64,000 nucleotides of DNA from Quercus robur (GCF_932294415.1 NC_065537.1:64060290-64124289); one strand, 5' to 3'; shown: positions 35,902 to 49,038, numbered from the stretch's first letter. Translations and numbers: made by a program. Notes: generated by a model from the sequence alone, not told the origin.

Positions 35902-38900
35902 TTTGTATTTGCTCTTAAAGTATAAATACCTTCTGAAAAATCCTTTTTTTTTGCAAAGTATGACCCATTGGGTCAGACATTTATTTAATTTTTGGATAAG
36001 GGTGAATTGGCTTAAATGATTAGGCATCGCAAACTTTTGAACTAAAGGAAAGTTTTCTAGTGTGATTCTATTTTTAGTTTTTAGAAAACCAATTCCTCTA
36101 GGCGGGGCAATTTGATTGAAGTTTGCTTGATAGAAGTTGATGGAAGTGTAATTTGGGGGGGGGGGGTGTTTAGATATGATTTTGTTACTAACTTCTGAAT
36201 ACATGTCCATGATGAAAATTATAATGGCAACTTGCAGAATTTTTTGTTGATTTTTTTTTTTTTTGGGGGGGAATATCTTCCACACTTCCGCCTAAAAGGA
36301 CAAGGTTGGTTGGAGCCTTCCTGTCCAACCTCATGATGTGGTAGGAATGGACTGGACAGCAGAGGGATATCTTTTTGAAAAAAATTCAATGGATGTGTTA
36401 GAATTAGAGTAAGAAATTCCCCTTGAGTTTGCCAACCAAATCTTGCCACTTTATGGGGTTCATGGGCAAGCTCCAACCCTAATTTGTTCCTCTTGTAATC
36501 CATGCAAGAAAATTAAAACTTGTAATATATTATTTTAGCATTGTGAATGACTCATTTATGTAGTGAAGTTTACATTTTCTTTACTCTCAACATTACTGCA
36601 ACCACCATATGGGGTTGCTAGCATGAATTCTACCTTTTCATTCTAGCCCATTATTAATGGAGTAACATGAAGTTTCTGACTAGATGTCAATCTGGTCCAA
36701 CCTTTTTTCGTTTATTATTTAATTCAGGGCTGGCTTTAAAGCTGCAGTTCTGGAATTATTACATTATTCAATATGTCGTCTTATGTAAATGTGAGGAATT
36801 TGTCTAGTGCTTTATATTATTTAAAGGATTAGTAGCCTAGTAGGTCTAGTCTGTCTCTATAATACTGCATGGTGTTAAATTGATGGTGATCTTCTTTTGT
36901 TTCCTTTGCAAAAGTGCGTTTCCCATGCTCTTATGTTACTTTCTTCCTAAGGTTTGCTTGTAAGCAAATTGTTTGTAGTAAGCATGATGGGGAAGCGCAA
37001 AGAAATATATATTTTGATTTAGTCTTATTTAATTGGATTAATTTGCATTTTATTTTAGGCATTAATTTATCAGAGTCAATGCTATTTTTGTAATTCAATA
37101 ATAGGATCTCCTAAATTATCAATGAGAATTAGTGTTTCCCATGTCAATTAGAATTAGGATTAGTCTTAGTAATCTATATAACCACAGTATTATACTCCTA
37201 TGGAAACAAATTACAAGTTGATTGGTTAATAAAATTTCTCTTGGATTTCCAATGGTTTGATGCTGACTCCAACCAACCCTAGGTCCTCACTCCTAGAGTT
37301 TTCTGTCTTGCTTGTTGTTGACTCGAACCAAGCCTATGTGGTAACTCCTAGGTTTCCTATCCTTTATTTTCTAGTCTTTAATTTTTAAGTTGCATGATTG
37401 CATCGTTTTGGTAAGCAAAGCTAAATATTTATTTTAATTTAGTCTTAAAAAAAAAAATAATAATAATTCAGTCTTATTTAGAGTCAAATTTATGTTTTGT
37501 AATTCAATGTTTGGGAACTCCCAAATCAACTAGAGTTAGGGTTTCCTCTGTCAATTAGAATTAGGTTTAATCCTAGTATTGTATTGTACTCCTATGGAGG
37601 CTGATCACATATCACAGTTTGATTGATTAATAGAATTTCCCACAAAATGTTGACTCCTATTGGTGCTGACTCCAGCCAACCCTAGATGTTGACTTCTAGA
37701 GGTTTTGTCTCATGCTTGGTGCTGTCTCCAAGCAATAATGGGTGTTGACTTTTAGGTTTCCTATCCTTTATTTTTCTGTTCTTTAATTTTTGCATTGCAT
37801 TGTTTTGGTTTTGTCCCCTTGTACCATGTCAATTGTAACAAGTTGGAACAAAGATCTATTTTATATGAAGTTATTTTCCAGTTCTTTTGGAAGAGAGATG
37901 CAATGAGTGCGTGATGTCTTTGTTTTTGCATAAATATTTCCTTTTCCCCCGCTTTTATATCCCCTGTTTTTCGTCTTCAGTTCGGTGTATGGATTTTTTC
38001 TGCTTTCACCTGCAGTCTGCTTTATTTTTGTCCTTCATTCATGTGCATTTTCTATTCTTGCAGAGTTCAGAAAGAGTTCATAGTGATCTGGATGATGAAG
38101 ACAGGCATATGTCTTTCTGTGCATCAGGACTCCACCCTAATGGTAGATGCACTTGTGGGACATTCTTTTCAGCTGAAGAGCCTAGTATTCATGCAAGCAT
38201 CTTTCAAATACTCATGCTTGCTGATGCACTATTTGAGGTAGATTTCCCAAGTCACATATTGTTTTATTTTATCTGGCTTATATTCTGTTAGCAGGCTCCA
38301 TCCTTAAGATCACTGGTTGGGCTGTCTCCTTGCATGTACGTCCATAAACATGTGTAATTGGGGACTTGTATCTTGTATTTTCCCAGGAAGTTGTTGAAGA
38401 GTGGAATAGTCTGCCCCTTAAAATAAAAAAAAAGGGTTGAAATATGCTTTAAAAAAAAATAAAAAATTGATGGATGGATTTTGAACTTGGACCAAGTTGG
38501 GATGAAAAGTTTATTTTAGCTTTAAAAAGAAAAAAGAAAACTTAACAGAATCAAGTGAGAGAATAGCAATGTACATGAGTTCCCCTGAAAACTAAGGAAA
38601 GCATGTTAACTAAGCCATGAAGTAAACCTTAAAATTTCAATTTCACTGAATAATAGTTTTTTAAGTCAGTTCCCGTTATCCCCTCCTCCTCCCATGATCA
38701 TGACTTAACCATGTGTAAAACAAAATCTAAGAGAGCATAGGCATTTGTTAATAATGTGAATGGGGTTAGACTATCTAATGCCCATAATTCTTAGTTTACA
38801 TGACTGGCAAGAGGAGGAGGGAGGTGAACATTAGTCTAATAAAATGATTACTATTTAGTGCGCTGTCATACTTTGCTTATATAGAATTGTAGAACTGTCA

Positions 38901-39982
38901 CATGCAATTTGCAAAAAACTGAATTATAAGAGGATGGCTGGGCAGGCTCTCTCTCTCTCTCTCTCTCTCTCCCCCTATCTTTTTTAGTTCATACTTTTAT
39001 TTAAACACTTTAGTATTATCATAATTTCCAAAATGCAGGTCTTGGATGAAATCCATCACCACCCGGTGTCTGATTCGCCGTCTGTGCTTTCACTGCCAGC
39101 TCCAGTGGATGTTGTAGACTCATTTCCTCTCAAGAATCACAAGAAGGCCGAGGCAACTGAAAATGGAGCCCAGTAAGTTTATTTGGTATATGTCTATTTG
39201 GCCAAAAAAAAAAAAAAAAAAAACGTGGAAAAAGAAAAAGAAAAAGAAAGGAAGTATGCATCATATAAGGTTTGGTTTGTTTATATGAAAGTGTTGCTTA
39301 CATGAGGGTATATGAGGGAAATTCAGTGGTTTCTTTTTTCTTATTTTTTCTCTGAAACCAAACAAGCTTAGATCTTAAAGAGCCTAATTGTACATGAATT
39401 TTAGAATATATTTAACTGAAATTAGCTTCACATAGATAATTTATTATGTGCATTGTTAACGGATATCTATGCATTTTCCAAAGTTGAGTGATCCAATAGT
39501 TATAGATTGACTACATGTACAATTTTTCTTTGGAAGTTTGGAACATGTTGCTGTTCCTCTACTTGTGGTTATTCTTGAAGTATACATTTGAATGATTCCC
39601 ACTATTTCTTTAACAGTTTACAGTGAAAATTGCATAATCTTTGTTCATCTTCAGAACTTATTCAAGGTCCTTATATATGTTGTCATCAATAACAGGTGTT
39701 ACATTTGCCTGGCTGAGTACGAGGAAGGGGAAACAATAAGAGTTCTCCCATGTTGTCATGAATATCATATGCCATGCATTGATAAATGGCTCAAAGAAAT
39801 TCACGGGTATCTTCAATGCTTTCATGCTTTTATTTTATCATTTTACTGGAGTCTACTTTATAAATTAAGTTCAATTATTTTCTAATATAACGTTGTCCCT
39901 TCTGTTCATATGCTGTTGCTGTAGTGTATGCCCAATTTGCAGAGGAGATGTTTGTGAGGGCATTGCCGAGGCTTCCACCTAA
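33318..39982 (+). CDS. RING-H2 E3 ubiquitin ligase with N-terminal acylation signal
   Basis: Six exons: 33318-33461, 34859-35764, 38064-38237, 39039-39172, 39696-39806 and 39925-39982, joined to 508 residues with GT-AG introns. The RING-H2 domain is at 454-496: CYIC, then [12 protein letters not shown], then VCPICRGDV, so C-x2-C-x14-C-x-H-x2-H-x2-C-x10-C-x2-C. It should recruit an E2 and ubiquitinate a substrate that I cannot name. The N terminus [10 protein letters not shown] fits the N-myristoylation rule (Gly2, Ser6) with Cys7 available for palmitoylation, so membrane attachment is likely. Residues 50-350 are Ser/Asp-rich and probably disordered, ending in a basic run (RHHRRERRR-like). Exon 3 has [15 protein letters not shown] and [11 protein letters not shown]. 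The [17 protein letters not shown] ending is typical of a plant RLIM-like RING group. Exon 1 is assigned by the frame joining CAG|GTG and by the good ATG context. Confidence 0.88.
34575..34686 (+). mobile_element. Possible second tRNA-derived SINE, in intron 1 of the RING-H2 gene
   Basis: AGCTCAAATGGCGCCTCC resembles box A and GGGTTCAAAACTC resembles box B, about 60 bp apart, followed by an A-rich end. It differs from the SINE family at 3761. No target duplication was seen. Confidence 0.4.
35851..35896 (+). repeat. Poly-A run of 46 bases in intron 2 of the RING-H2 gene
   Basis: An uninterrupted A tract beginning 87 bases after the exon 2 donor. No retroelement body was recognised before it. 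Confidence 0.9.
37021..37812 (+). repeat. Pair of LTR-like direct repeats in intron 2 of the RING-H2 gene
   Basis: Two related units, about 37021-37415 and 37469-37812, lie in the same orientation about 50 bp apart. Both run from AGTCTTATTTA through TCAATTAGAATTAGG, ACTCCTATGGA, TTGATTG.TTAATA.AATTTC and GGTTTCCTATCCTTTATTTT. Unit 1 holds CTATATAACC and AATAAAATT, the order of a TATA box and a poly-A signal in an LTR. They could be a TRIM-like miniature retroelement or a tandem LTR remnant. Clear TG...CA ends were not seen. Confidence 0.45.
38947..38970 (+). repeat. (CT)n microsatellite in intron 3 of the RING-H2 gene
   Basis: About 12 CT units, 69 bases before exon 4. Confidence 0.9.
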
Positions 39983-42900
39983 AATCCAGAAATTTCATCT
40001 TTTTGATGGATATGTAAATACATATATAAATAGGTAAAGGTTTTTTCTTGAAATATTTTATGCCTACATAGTTGTAAAACAGTAAAAGTTTTATGCTTCA
40101 GTAATATGATATGCTATAAGTTGGCTCCAGAGAATTAAGAAGAGGGGCATATGCATCTTGTAGTTTCCCTGTTGAAATTCCAGCACATCAGATTTTGTAA
40201 TAAAAACTAGAAAGGATTATCATCAAAATCATTGCCACACCATCAATATGCAAAATGGCATTGTCATGATGAGCGAGGTACTGAAATTTGGTAATTGCTG
40301 TCCATCATTTGGATGGAATATGCTAGTTATGATGTAGTTTATGAAAGTGATTTGATTGTTGATTCCAAACTTGATTACTTAAAAGTGATTTGATCTGCTC
40401 AGGAGCAAATTTTTTCGGATTCTCAAAAGCTTGGAAGCAGGATTTTTAGCTGGGTTTGTAACAGTTTGACATAGCTTTTAGGTTCTCCTGTTCATTGGAA
40501 CCATTCCATCACATTGTGATTAAAGGCATAGCATTGTCATTATAGTGACCAATTTAAAGATGCACTTGTATGTAGCAGATCCTATTTAACAGACAGCCTT
40601 AACCATGTGATGACCATCAGATACCTAGCTATAGCAAGTACTGAAAAAGTAATCCCTGAAACTACCCATTGAAAGCAACTAGGGAACATAAGCTAGGCCA
40701 GTGTAAGTAATATCAGTTCAAAACTTTTAACATTTACCAAGAAAAGGGAGGTAAAAAAAAGGCAGGAAATCTATGCTATTCATCCAGAACTGCCGGATAA
40801 AGTTTTCTAGTTCCAGTGACTGAGGAACGTTGTCCTTTTGTCTTGGAGTGAAAATTCTTTGGCATGGAGGACTGCAGTGGCATTATTTAAGTTTTAGAGA
40901 CCACTTGTAGCTGATTTCTATTGGGCCAAGATCTTAACTACTTCATTGGGAAGATTTGGTGTTTCACGGATCCAAAAATTATTATGATTGACACCACATC
41001 ATTTTAAAGTAGTTATCATTCTTTGTTCAATGGGATGGAAATTAAATGACATGAACTTATTTACACTTCTAAATTTATGAAAATTAGGTTTTCATTATGA
41101 AAGAAACTCTCCATTTTGAAGCAAATAGAAAGGACAATTTCCCTTTGAAGCTGGAAATATTTTTTTCTTTTCAAAATCAATTACAATAGGGAAGTGGGAT
41201 TTGATTTCTAGACATCTTCGTTAGAAATACCAAGAAGTGTTAGTTGAGTTACAAAACTCTTAATGAAATGGGTGTACCATTGAGTTGGTCTCTATCAAAG
41301 CACCTGAAGATATAATGAAGTTTGGAATTTGCATTTGCTGATGATGCAGTCTTGCTAATATATATATATATATATATATATATGCAGCATCCCTATTTTA
41401 CTCTCCCAAAACATTAAGGAAAAAAAAGAGAGTTTATGAACTTGAAGGATAGTACACTCAACTGGAAAATGTCTCATGAAGCAGATGTGACTAAAATAGT
41501 AAAAAAAAAAAAAGTATTTGGCAAGTACTTTTTTATTAAGCAAAAAAAAAAAAAAAAAAAAAAAAGTAATACTATGGTTGCATTTGGCATGCCCTTTTAA
41601 TATTCGTGCAAAATGTATTATTATAATTTTTTTAAAATAAAATAAAATATTAGATAGTAACCGTGATTGTAGGGAAGAGAAACAAAAGGCATAAAAAAGA
41701 GTGCTGGTGTTACCACTAGTTTATTGGGATATTTGTCCTACTTGAGTAAATGCCTTTAGAGACAGGAGTAGCATGAGAGCTTTTGGTTCAGAGTAAACAA
41801 TACCAACATTATAGTTTTGGAAGGCATGCCAAGAGTCCAAAGGAAGCAACACAGAGGGACAGATATGCAGCTATTTTTTAAATTACTAGGTGTTGTTTAT
41901 ATATTCTATTGGGTTCAGTTTTTTACTACTATCATTTTACTAATCATGCCTCTTTTTTAGTACTAATTTCAAGAAATATATAAGAATAGATGAGAATCCC
42001 TTTTAATATAAAATTCCCAAATTCACTTTAGAAAGAAAGAATACTCAATAGTCTCTTTTTTTTCTAATAACTATATCATCACCATTAGGTGGCTCATTCT
42101 CCACCTTAAATGAAGTATGTTGCAGGTTTCTACTCCAAAGTTTTAATGTTTTGTTGGCTTACAGGGTGCAGCTCACCTGATAAAATTAATCTCTCTCTCT
42201 CTCTCAAAGCAATGCATGTAATCATGGCATTGATTTTTATTTTTTATTTTTTGTGTGAATAATTCTTTAGTTGGAGCCTTGCAGGATTAGAACTCTTTAT
42301 ATCTCTCCTAGAAACATCAAAAGATAAAAAGCTTTTGACATGGCATTGAAGATACTATTAATATTCATAAAAAAAAACTAAAACTATTATCAATTTTATT
42401 ATAAAAGACTTACAAACTAGCAAGATAATAAATGTGATCCATGATACATCAATAATTTATTTTGATTACTTTTAAATTAGGAAAAAGTTAACAAATGCCT
42501 TGAAAGCATTGGTTTAGAAAATATATCTAGAATTTTTGTTATGAAAAAAGAAAAAAAATAAACAAACTTTTTATATATCCTATGAAAGTAGTATTAAAAC
42601 TTTTCCAAAATGTTAAGGACCTTATATTTGAATTAACACATTTCCATGCACAAAGTACTTGGGGTCTAGAAGGGAAAGGGTTTGCATCATATTGAAACTA
42701 TCTCAACCAAAAAAAAAAAAAAAAAACCTAAAATTGTCCATTAACAAATTCTCTAAGTGCACTTGTTAAGAATACCTTTTTAATTATATATATGCCATAA
42801 TATTATTCATTCAAGGTTATCATCCTCTCCATTTTTTATAAAATGCATATTACTAGGCATAGGACTCTCATCATTGAAGTTACTAGGAAAGTTATTGAGT

Positions 42901-43190
42901 CAACTCAGCCAATGACGTCTCCATTCAATATTGGTAGGTATAGCAGATCCAAGACCAAGAGGGCGTGATTAAAATTTAGCTAGATTTGCAGCTCTAAATG
43001 GATTTAGTGAATATGATCATGTCTTTTTTATAGTACTACTAGATAACAGTAACACTCATTTGATCATTACCTTCTAAATCAATAATTAAAGAATATATAG
43101 TTTTGGGCTCAAAAACCTTAGGTAAACTTTTTAGTTCTTACTTCTTAGGGTCCCATTGAGTACCTCTGGTGCCTTTCTATTATGACAGGC
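39983..43190. other. Downstream flank of the RING-H2 gene; no further gene seen
   Basis: The first few hundred bases are probably 3' UTR. The rest is AT-rich, with a (TA)n run at 41358-41383, A runs near 41501 and 41542, and a CT run near 42191-42206. I recognised no protein domain on either strand. Confidence 0.45.
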
Positions 43191-43204
43191 AACAATCAAC
43201 AATC

Positions 43205-43770
43205 CCACCGCTTTGGAATATTTTCTAATCCAAGCCAGCCTTTTTAGGTTGAAAATTTTTCAACCCAACCTAATTAATAGTAACTCCAAAAACCAACCTA
43301 ACTCAACTCAACTCATAGAGTTCGAGTTGGATCATCACGTTGGGATTATTTTATCATGCTTAATAAAAATTCGGGTATAATTCAAATATTTAAGCCATTA
43401 TACAATTAATTATTACAATTTAGATAATCAAACATAATATTCTAATTTTATCAAAATTAAGTTTTAGAATACCAAAATAAATCAAACTAACAAATTTAAG
43501 AAATATATATTTTCTAAACCATTAATAGCATGAGTTGGGTTGGGTTACTTTGACTGAAAATTTTGTCAATTCAAACCCAACGGGCAATCCAAACTTAAAA
43601 AAAGAAAAAAAAAAAAAAAAAAGGAACTTGAATGCACACCCCTAATATGAACATATGAAAAAATAGATTATATATCATCATAACGGACTTTTTTTAAAGA
43701 CATAAGAACTACTAATTATTTAGATATGTAAGGATTTTTTAATCTTTAAATTGAAATTGTGTTTGGTTAT
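43205..43770 (+). repeat. Local duplication, copy 1 (AACCCAACC-rich repeat)
   Basis: GGAATATTTTCTAATCCAA, TAGTAACTCCAAAAACCAAC, TTTTCTAAACCATTAATAGC and TTGAATGCACACCCCTAAT recur in the same order in copy 2 at 44393. The last motif read inverted, TTAGGGGTGTGCATTCAA, looks like a DNA transposon end. Confidence 0.65.
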
Positions 43771-44392
43771 AATATAATTGCAATTCATAATAATTTATGA
43801 ATTGTATAAAAATAATATAACATCAACCTGCATACATTGTCCAAATAATTTTACAAAAAAAAAAAAAATGGCTTTAGAGAATAACCCTTTTTTTTAACAT
43901 TATACCAAACATTACTTCTTGGTATAATAAATTTTCAGAAAAAATTATTTTTAGTATAACATAAAATTAAATTGAATAAGGTATCCAAATTTCCAAATAA
44001 AAGATTATTATTTATTCTATACCCTGATTATTCTCTGGGTAAGTTAGAAGACTTATCAATTGACTTGGTGAGACCGTGATGAGATTGGCCTCCCTTGCTC
44101 TTTAATTAGGTAACTTGTCCTTATTTGTCCTACTTTTGCTTCTTGTATACATGCACCTCCTTGATTTGGAAGGCCAATTTCAATGCTCTTTACAAAATGG
44201 TTTGTGAGGACCCCAAAGGTAACTAGAAGTTTAGAAGACTAGAACCTAACGTTTGCTCAAACACGTGACAGGAAAAAATTCCACATTTCCACCACTTTAA
44301 TTTAATAATTAATAAAAAGATTTCTACTAAGTCATCCCTCATGGAATATGGGGAATAAATTAGGCAAATCCTTGGGTCAAGTCAGCTTAAAT

Positions 44393-45010
44393 TTGGAATA
44401 TTTTCTAATCCAACCCAATTTTTTTAGGTTGAATTTTTTTTTTTTTTTAATCCAACTCTAGACTAATAGTAACTCTAAAAACCAACCCAACTCAACTCAT
44501 AGTGGTCGAGTTGAATCATCAAGTTTGGATAATATTCCAATTTCGTTAAAATTGAGTTTTAAAATACCAAAATAAATTAAACTAACAAATTGATGATATA
44601 TTTTCTAAACCATTAATAGCATGGGTTGGGTTACTTTGATTGAAAATTTTGTCAATCCAAAATAAAAAATTCCGAATCCAATCCAACATATCAACTCTTA
44701 AGAAAACCAACATGAGATGTTAGATTGGGTTGGGTTGAATGCACACCCCTAATACGAACAAATTTGTTAATAAAGATTAGTTACAAAATTGTGTACAAAC
44801 ATATGTAATAGTTAGATTATATGTTTTGGAATACTCATCATAAGTTCATAACTGGTTTTTTCAAGATGTAAGAACTACTAATTATTTAGACATCAAGTGA
44901 CTTATATTTGTGTCCTTAATTTCTCTCTTAATTAGACAACTTGTCCTTATTTGTTCTACTTGTGCTTCACGGATCATGTATGCCCCTCCTTGATTTGGAT
45001 TCTAGAACCT
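44393..45010 (+). repeat. Local duplication, copy 2
   Basis: Shares the motifs of copy 1 in order, then also GTAAGAACTACTAATTATTT and AACTTGTCCTTATTTGT, which in copy 1 lie at about 43705 and 44112. So the duplicated unit originally spanned about 1 kb or more, and the copies have since gained or lost internal DNA. Confidence 0.65.
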
Positions 45011-45437
45011 AACTTTTGGTTAAACACACGCATTAAAAATGAGACAAATATCAATGTATTGTCATCTATCTTTCTCCAAATTTACCTATCACTTAATTAT
45101 GGTCAGTCAATATAGATAAACAAGTGCATGTGATATATGTAGAAGGCCGGTGTGAATATTCAGCAAAAAAGAAGAAGGCCGGTGGGAATAGTATGAGACT
45201 TATCAAGATAATTAACCTAACATTTGGTTTAACGCACACTTGAATGGGACCGATGCTCAAGGTGAATATTATGTTTCTTGATTCTGACTTGGGGTCAATA
45301 CATGTGAGCATAAATGATCCATGTATGTGCCACATCATGATTGAGAGAGAAATAGAGAGGAAAATATTGTCGATGATGTTATGAGTGGTTATCTAATAAG
45401 ACGGTCTTAAAAATCAATTTTTTTTATCATATATATG

Positions 45438-45596
45438 CGGTCTCTGTGAGTCCCCCATGCAGCGAGAACAAAATTTCATAAAAATCATTTCACACTTCTA
45501 CTAGATAGATTTTCCGTGAGTCACACATAACGTGAAAACGAAATTTTATAAGACCATTCCACACTTCTATAGTTCTATTAAATAAAATTTTTTCTA
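45438..45596 (+). repeat. Diverged tandem repeat, two units, period about 69 bp
   Basis: GTGAGTC..CCAT..CGAGAACAAAATTTCATAA and GTGAGTCACACATAACGTGA..AACGAAATTTTATAA, each followed by CA(C)TT(C)CACACTTCTA. Confidence 0.5.
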
Positions 45597-46495
45597 TGAT
45601 GTTACAACATGCCTATCTCTATGTCTAATTTATGTTGTAAAAGAGGATAATTATTTATGACTTTTTCTTGTTTGGGCATTCTTTCCACATTTTGAAGTAG
45701 ACGTATACTATATTTTAGTCCTTTCACGGAAACTTCAAAGTTCTTAGTGATGCACTCACAGATTATTATAATAATATAGCTAGTTTATTATTCAAAGTAT
45801 ATGTCATATATATACAAAATAGAGTTAATTGATGACAATGATACTTTTGCCAAGGGACAATTGTAGAGTCCTAGGTGGGGCATCGTACAAATGTGGAGTT
45901 AATTGATGACAATGATACTTGTGTAATTGGTCAGGTCCCTACCAAGGCCGGTTTGATTAAAAAAAAAATTTAATATAATTTTAAATAATATTTGTTTTTA
46001 AAATTTAAAATTTTGTTAATATTTGTTTAACTTTTTATATTTAATTTTTTTGTTTAAATTCGAAAATAACTAATTAAAATTTTGAATTTAGGTTCGTTAG
46101 TAATTACTTTTTCAATCTGATTTAAGTTTCTTGTTATATATTTTATATTTCCAATAATAGATTTATCAAGAGATCCAATTTGAGAGTCAATTTATTTTTC
46201 TATTCTTTTCACATTTTTTCTTATATATTTTTCATAATATATAATAATAAATTATGAAATGACAAGAATAAAAATAAATTTTAAAGCATAGAATAATAGA
46301 ATCAAACCTATCCAAAACCTTGTATCACGTATTATAACCATAACAAAGAAAATTTCAATGAAATATGTTTCACTGATTTAAGGATCCTTATGACGTTATT
46401 TTGTGCTTTTTTGGTTATTCCCTTTTTTTGCATTTACCTTGTTGTTTTGATATGTCTTTCAATACGAATATCCTTACTTGTCAGTTTATATGTAT

Positions 46496-47552
46496 TGTAG
46501 GAAACATGCCCTGTGCATTACTTAATTCTTAAACAGCCTGTTAGCTGCGGTGAATCAAAGCCCGGTCCATCAAACCACAACTTATTAGGCCCAGGATCCT
46601 CGGGCCTGAGTGTCACAAAAAAAAGGCACTCTCACACCTATTTAAAGCCTCTTTAGGGCAAAATTCAAAGGAGACTAAGGCTAGTGCTAGCGCTGGGATG
46701 CAAAACAAATGATTGGAGCAAGAGGCAGTACCGCATGTAGCTTCTCTGTAGCTTTTCTCCATGATAGCATTGTAACTATTTCTTTCTCTATTTTATTTGT
46801 CTAGTTTAATGTTTAGCATTTTATTTTTGTGTTTTATTTCAATTGCGATGAGTAGCTAAATTTATAATTAGGGTTGAGGATGAAATTTTGTTAAGGAATA
46901 TCAGTAATATTTATGTGATTTGATTTTTCCCACAATAATTGTTCTTTAATGATTCAAATTGTTCTTGCTTCATATCAATTGACTAAGATGAGATTCTAAA
47001 TATGAGTTCAATCATGTTTTTCTCATGATTTAGAGTTTATCTTAATTAATTGAATGCTTGGTTTATTATTTCTTGATTATAAAATTGGATATCTCTTGTG
47101 ATTTGTTTGTCAATGGATACAATTGATGATTTGATTTTATACTTAAGAAGCGAAAAAGATCATGATTTAGATATCTAAATCAAAGTTTTAATGATAATAT
47201 TCTCCATGGTAGCAAGATTGATTTTTAGATTATCATGTAGTAGTTGGGAAAAATTAATGATCGTAAATATATGCTGATATGAATTAATAAGGTGGATTCC
47301 AAAACTTTAATTCCTTTCTCTAGATTGTTTACATCTCTTTACTTCTTTACATTATATCTTTGCTTAGTTTAATTATTTGCTTAGTATATTTAATTTCAAA
47401 CGACCAATTTTTATTAAACTAGATTAGGATTAATTTGATTAAGATTTGATTAATTTTCTTGCATTCATTTAAGTCTCTGTGGGTTCAACCTCATTCTTGT
47501 CAAACTATACTTCGGTATGGTTCGTATACTTGCGAGTACTTTAAAATTTCAC

Positions 47553-47555
<3 letters not shown>
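46496..47555 (+). mobile_element. Ty3/gypsy LTR fragment or solo LTR
   Basis: The right part reads AAGTCTCTGTGGGTTCAACC, TACTTCGGTATGGTTCG and TACTTGCGAGTACTTTAAAA, the wording at the 3' end of LTRs of plant Athila/Tat-like elements. The left boundary at TGTAGGAAACATGCC is a guess. No gag-pol region is beside it. Old and fragmentary. Confidence 0.4.

Positions 47556-47612
<57 letters not shown>
47556..47612 (+). repeat. (GA)n microsatellite, about 57 bp
   Basis: Uninterrupted GA repeat directly after the LTR-like sequence. Confidence 0.95.
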
Positions 47613-47614
<2 letters not shown>

Positions 47615-48780
47615 TGTTTAGTGTGTGGGTATGTCGGAGATTGGGTGGCTAATGTTGATAATCTACTATAAGATAGATTGACTTACAAAAATTGAAACCT
47701 CCAATTGTTAAAAGAAATTGATCACTAATAATGATTTGCTATGCTCACAACAATTGGGTTGGATTTCTATTGACCCACAATTTTGGGGGCCTTCTTGTGG
47801 TAGGGTGAGAGTACACATTTTTTTTCCTTCCCTCAATCAAACTAATTATTGAGCTAAAATTTTTGGGCCTTAGGCAACAGCCTAAGAGCAAACTTGGTCC
47901 CTACATTTATGAACGATTATAAATTGATGTATCATCAATTATATAAAGATAATTTAAATATTTATTTATTAGTTGATGCAGTAACACAACTCATATTCAT
48001 TGTCAGGTTAGATTCAAAAAAATTTGTAGCATAATTTGTAGTCCCTTGCATTTTTTCATGAGTACAATAGTATAAGTGGGAGGAAAACCATAAAAATATG
48101 AGTATTAGACAGAGGCAAGTGTTAAGAAATACAAGAATATTTTTATTAAGTTCATTGGAAGTTGGAACTTATCCTGTGAGTAGGGTAAAGTTTCAATGGT
48201 TGTGACATTTCTTAGTGACAAGAGATTAGCAGACAAATATGTCACAATCTGGCATTCTCATATAGTTGTTCATATGTCGTACCAAAGTGGGAATATGCTG
48301 ATATTTTATGCAAAGTACATAAGAGGTCATCACTCATGACTAAGAGTTAAAGTCTTTTTAGGCATTGGCCCATAATATTAAGGTCCTCGCAAAGTTGTGA
48401 TTGCTTTATTCCTCTTGACTCTTAAGTCTTAACCCTGAAGGTATTTGATGTTTTTTAAAGAAGGATGATATTTACACACTGTGTATTAGGGCGGAGCCAA
48501 AAAAGGGCAAGAGGGGTCATTTACCCCTCGTCCAAAAAGTTTTAATCTCTACTTACATATATGTTGACTGTGAAATACTTTACCCCCTCTGAGAATGAAA
48601 ACAAAGCAACACTCGCTTAAAAAAAAAAAATTCCAAACACCAAAAGAGAGGCAGAAAGTTACCCTCCTAAGTCCTAACGTGGCACTCCAATATTATTCCA
48701 CGTTTTCTACCTTACTTCAATTTCACCCTACTTAACCACCAATTCTATACCACGTGTTCCTTATCCCAATTCACACATCA
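47613..48780. other. Intergenic stretch, nothing recognised
   Basis: AT-rich DNA. TTACCCCTCGTCCAAAAAGT and AGGGCGGAGCC near 48490-48540 look like repeat remnants. No domain found. Confidence 0.4.
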
Positions 48781-48784
48781 CATT

Positions 48785-48955
48785 TTTTTTTTTTTTGAAG
48801 GGGTCTCAATATCATTTATCAACGTAAATTAGAATCCAGATACAAAGCTTCAGCAGCTGGTAGAGGGTCTTCCTCCATCCATACAAGATTATTCTCTACT
48901 AGTCTAGCATGTTTAGCCAATACATGAGCGACATTTTTATTTTAACTTTCTCATG
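48785..48955 (-). mobile_element. Severely truncated LINE 3' end, RNase H-like tail
   Basis: The minus strand reads KNVAHVLAKHARLVENNLVW then MEEDPLPAAEALYLDSNLR and a stop, followed by about 25 bases and a T run on the plus strand (48785-48796), that is a poly-A tail. N-x-x-AH-x-LAK...VWMEE.P is the C-terminal end of the RNase H-like domain that closes plant L1 ORF2. Only the last tens of codons and the short 3' UTR are present. A target duplication was not found. Confidence 0.7.
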
Positions 48956-48956
48956 A

Positions 48957-49038
48957 AGAAGAAGAAGAAGAAGAAGAAGAAGAAGAAGGCTCTTCAAGGC
49001 TTAAATTAGTGGGTTCCATAATAATAATAATAATAATA
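48957..49038 (+). repeat. (GAA)n and (ATA)n microsatellites
   Basis: A GAA run at about 48957-48988 and an ATA run at about 49019-49038. Confidence 0.9.

Noticed and set aside
47459-47671. Open frame with a Glu-Arg repeat
   Set aside because: It is a translation of the GA microsatellite.
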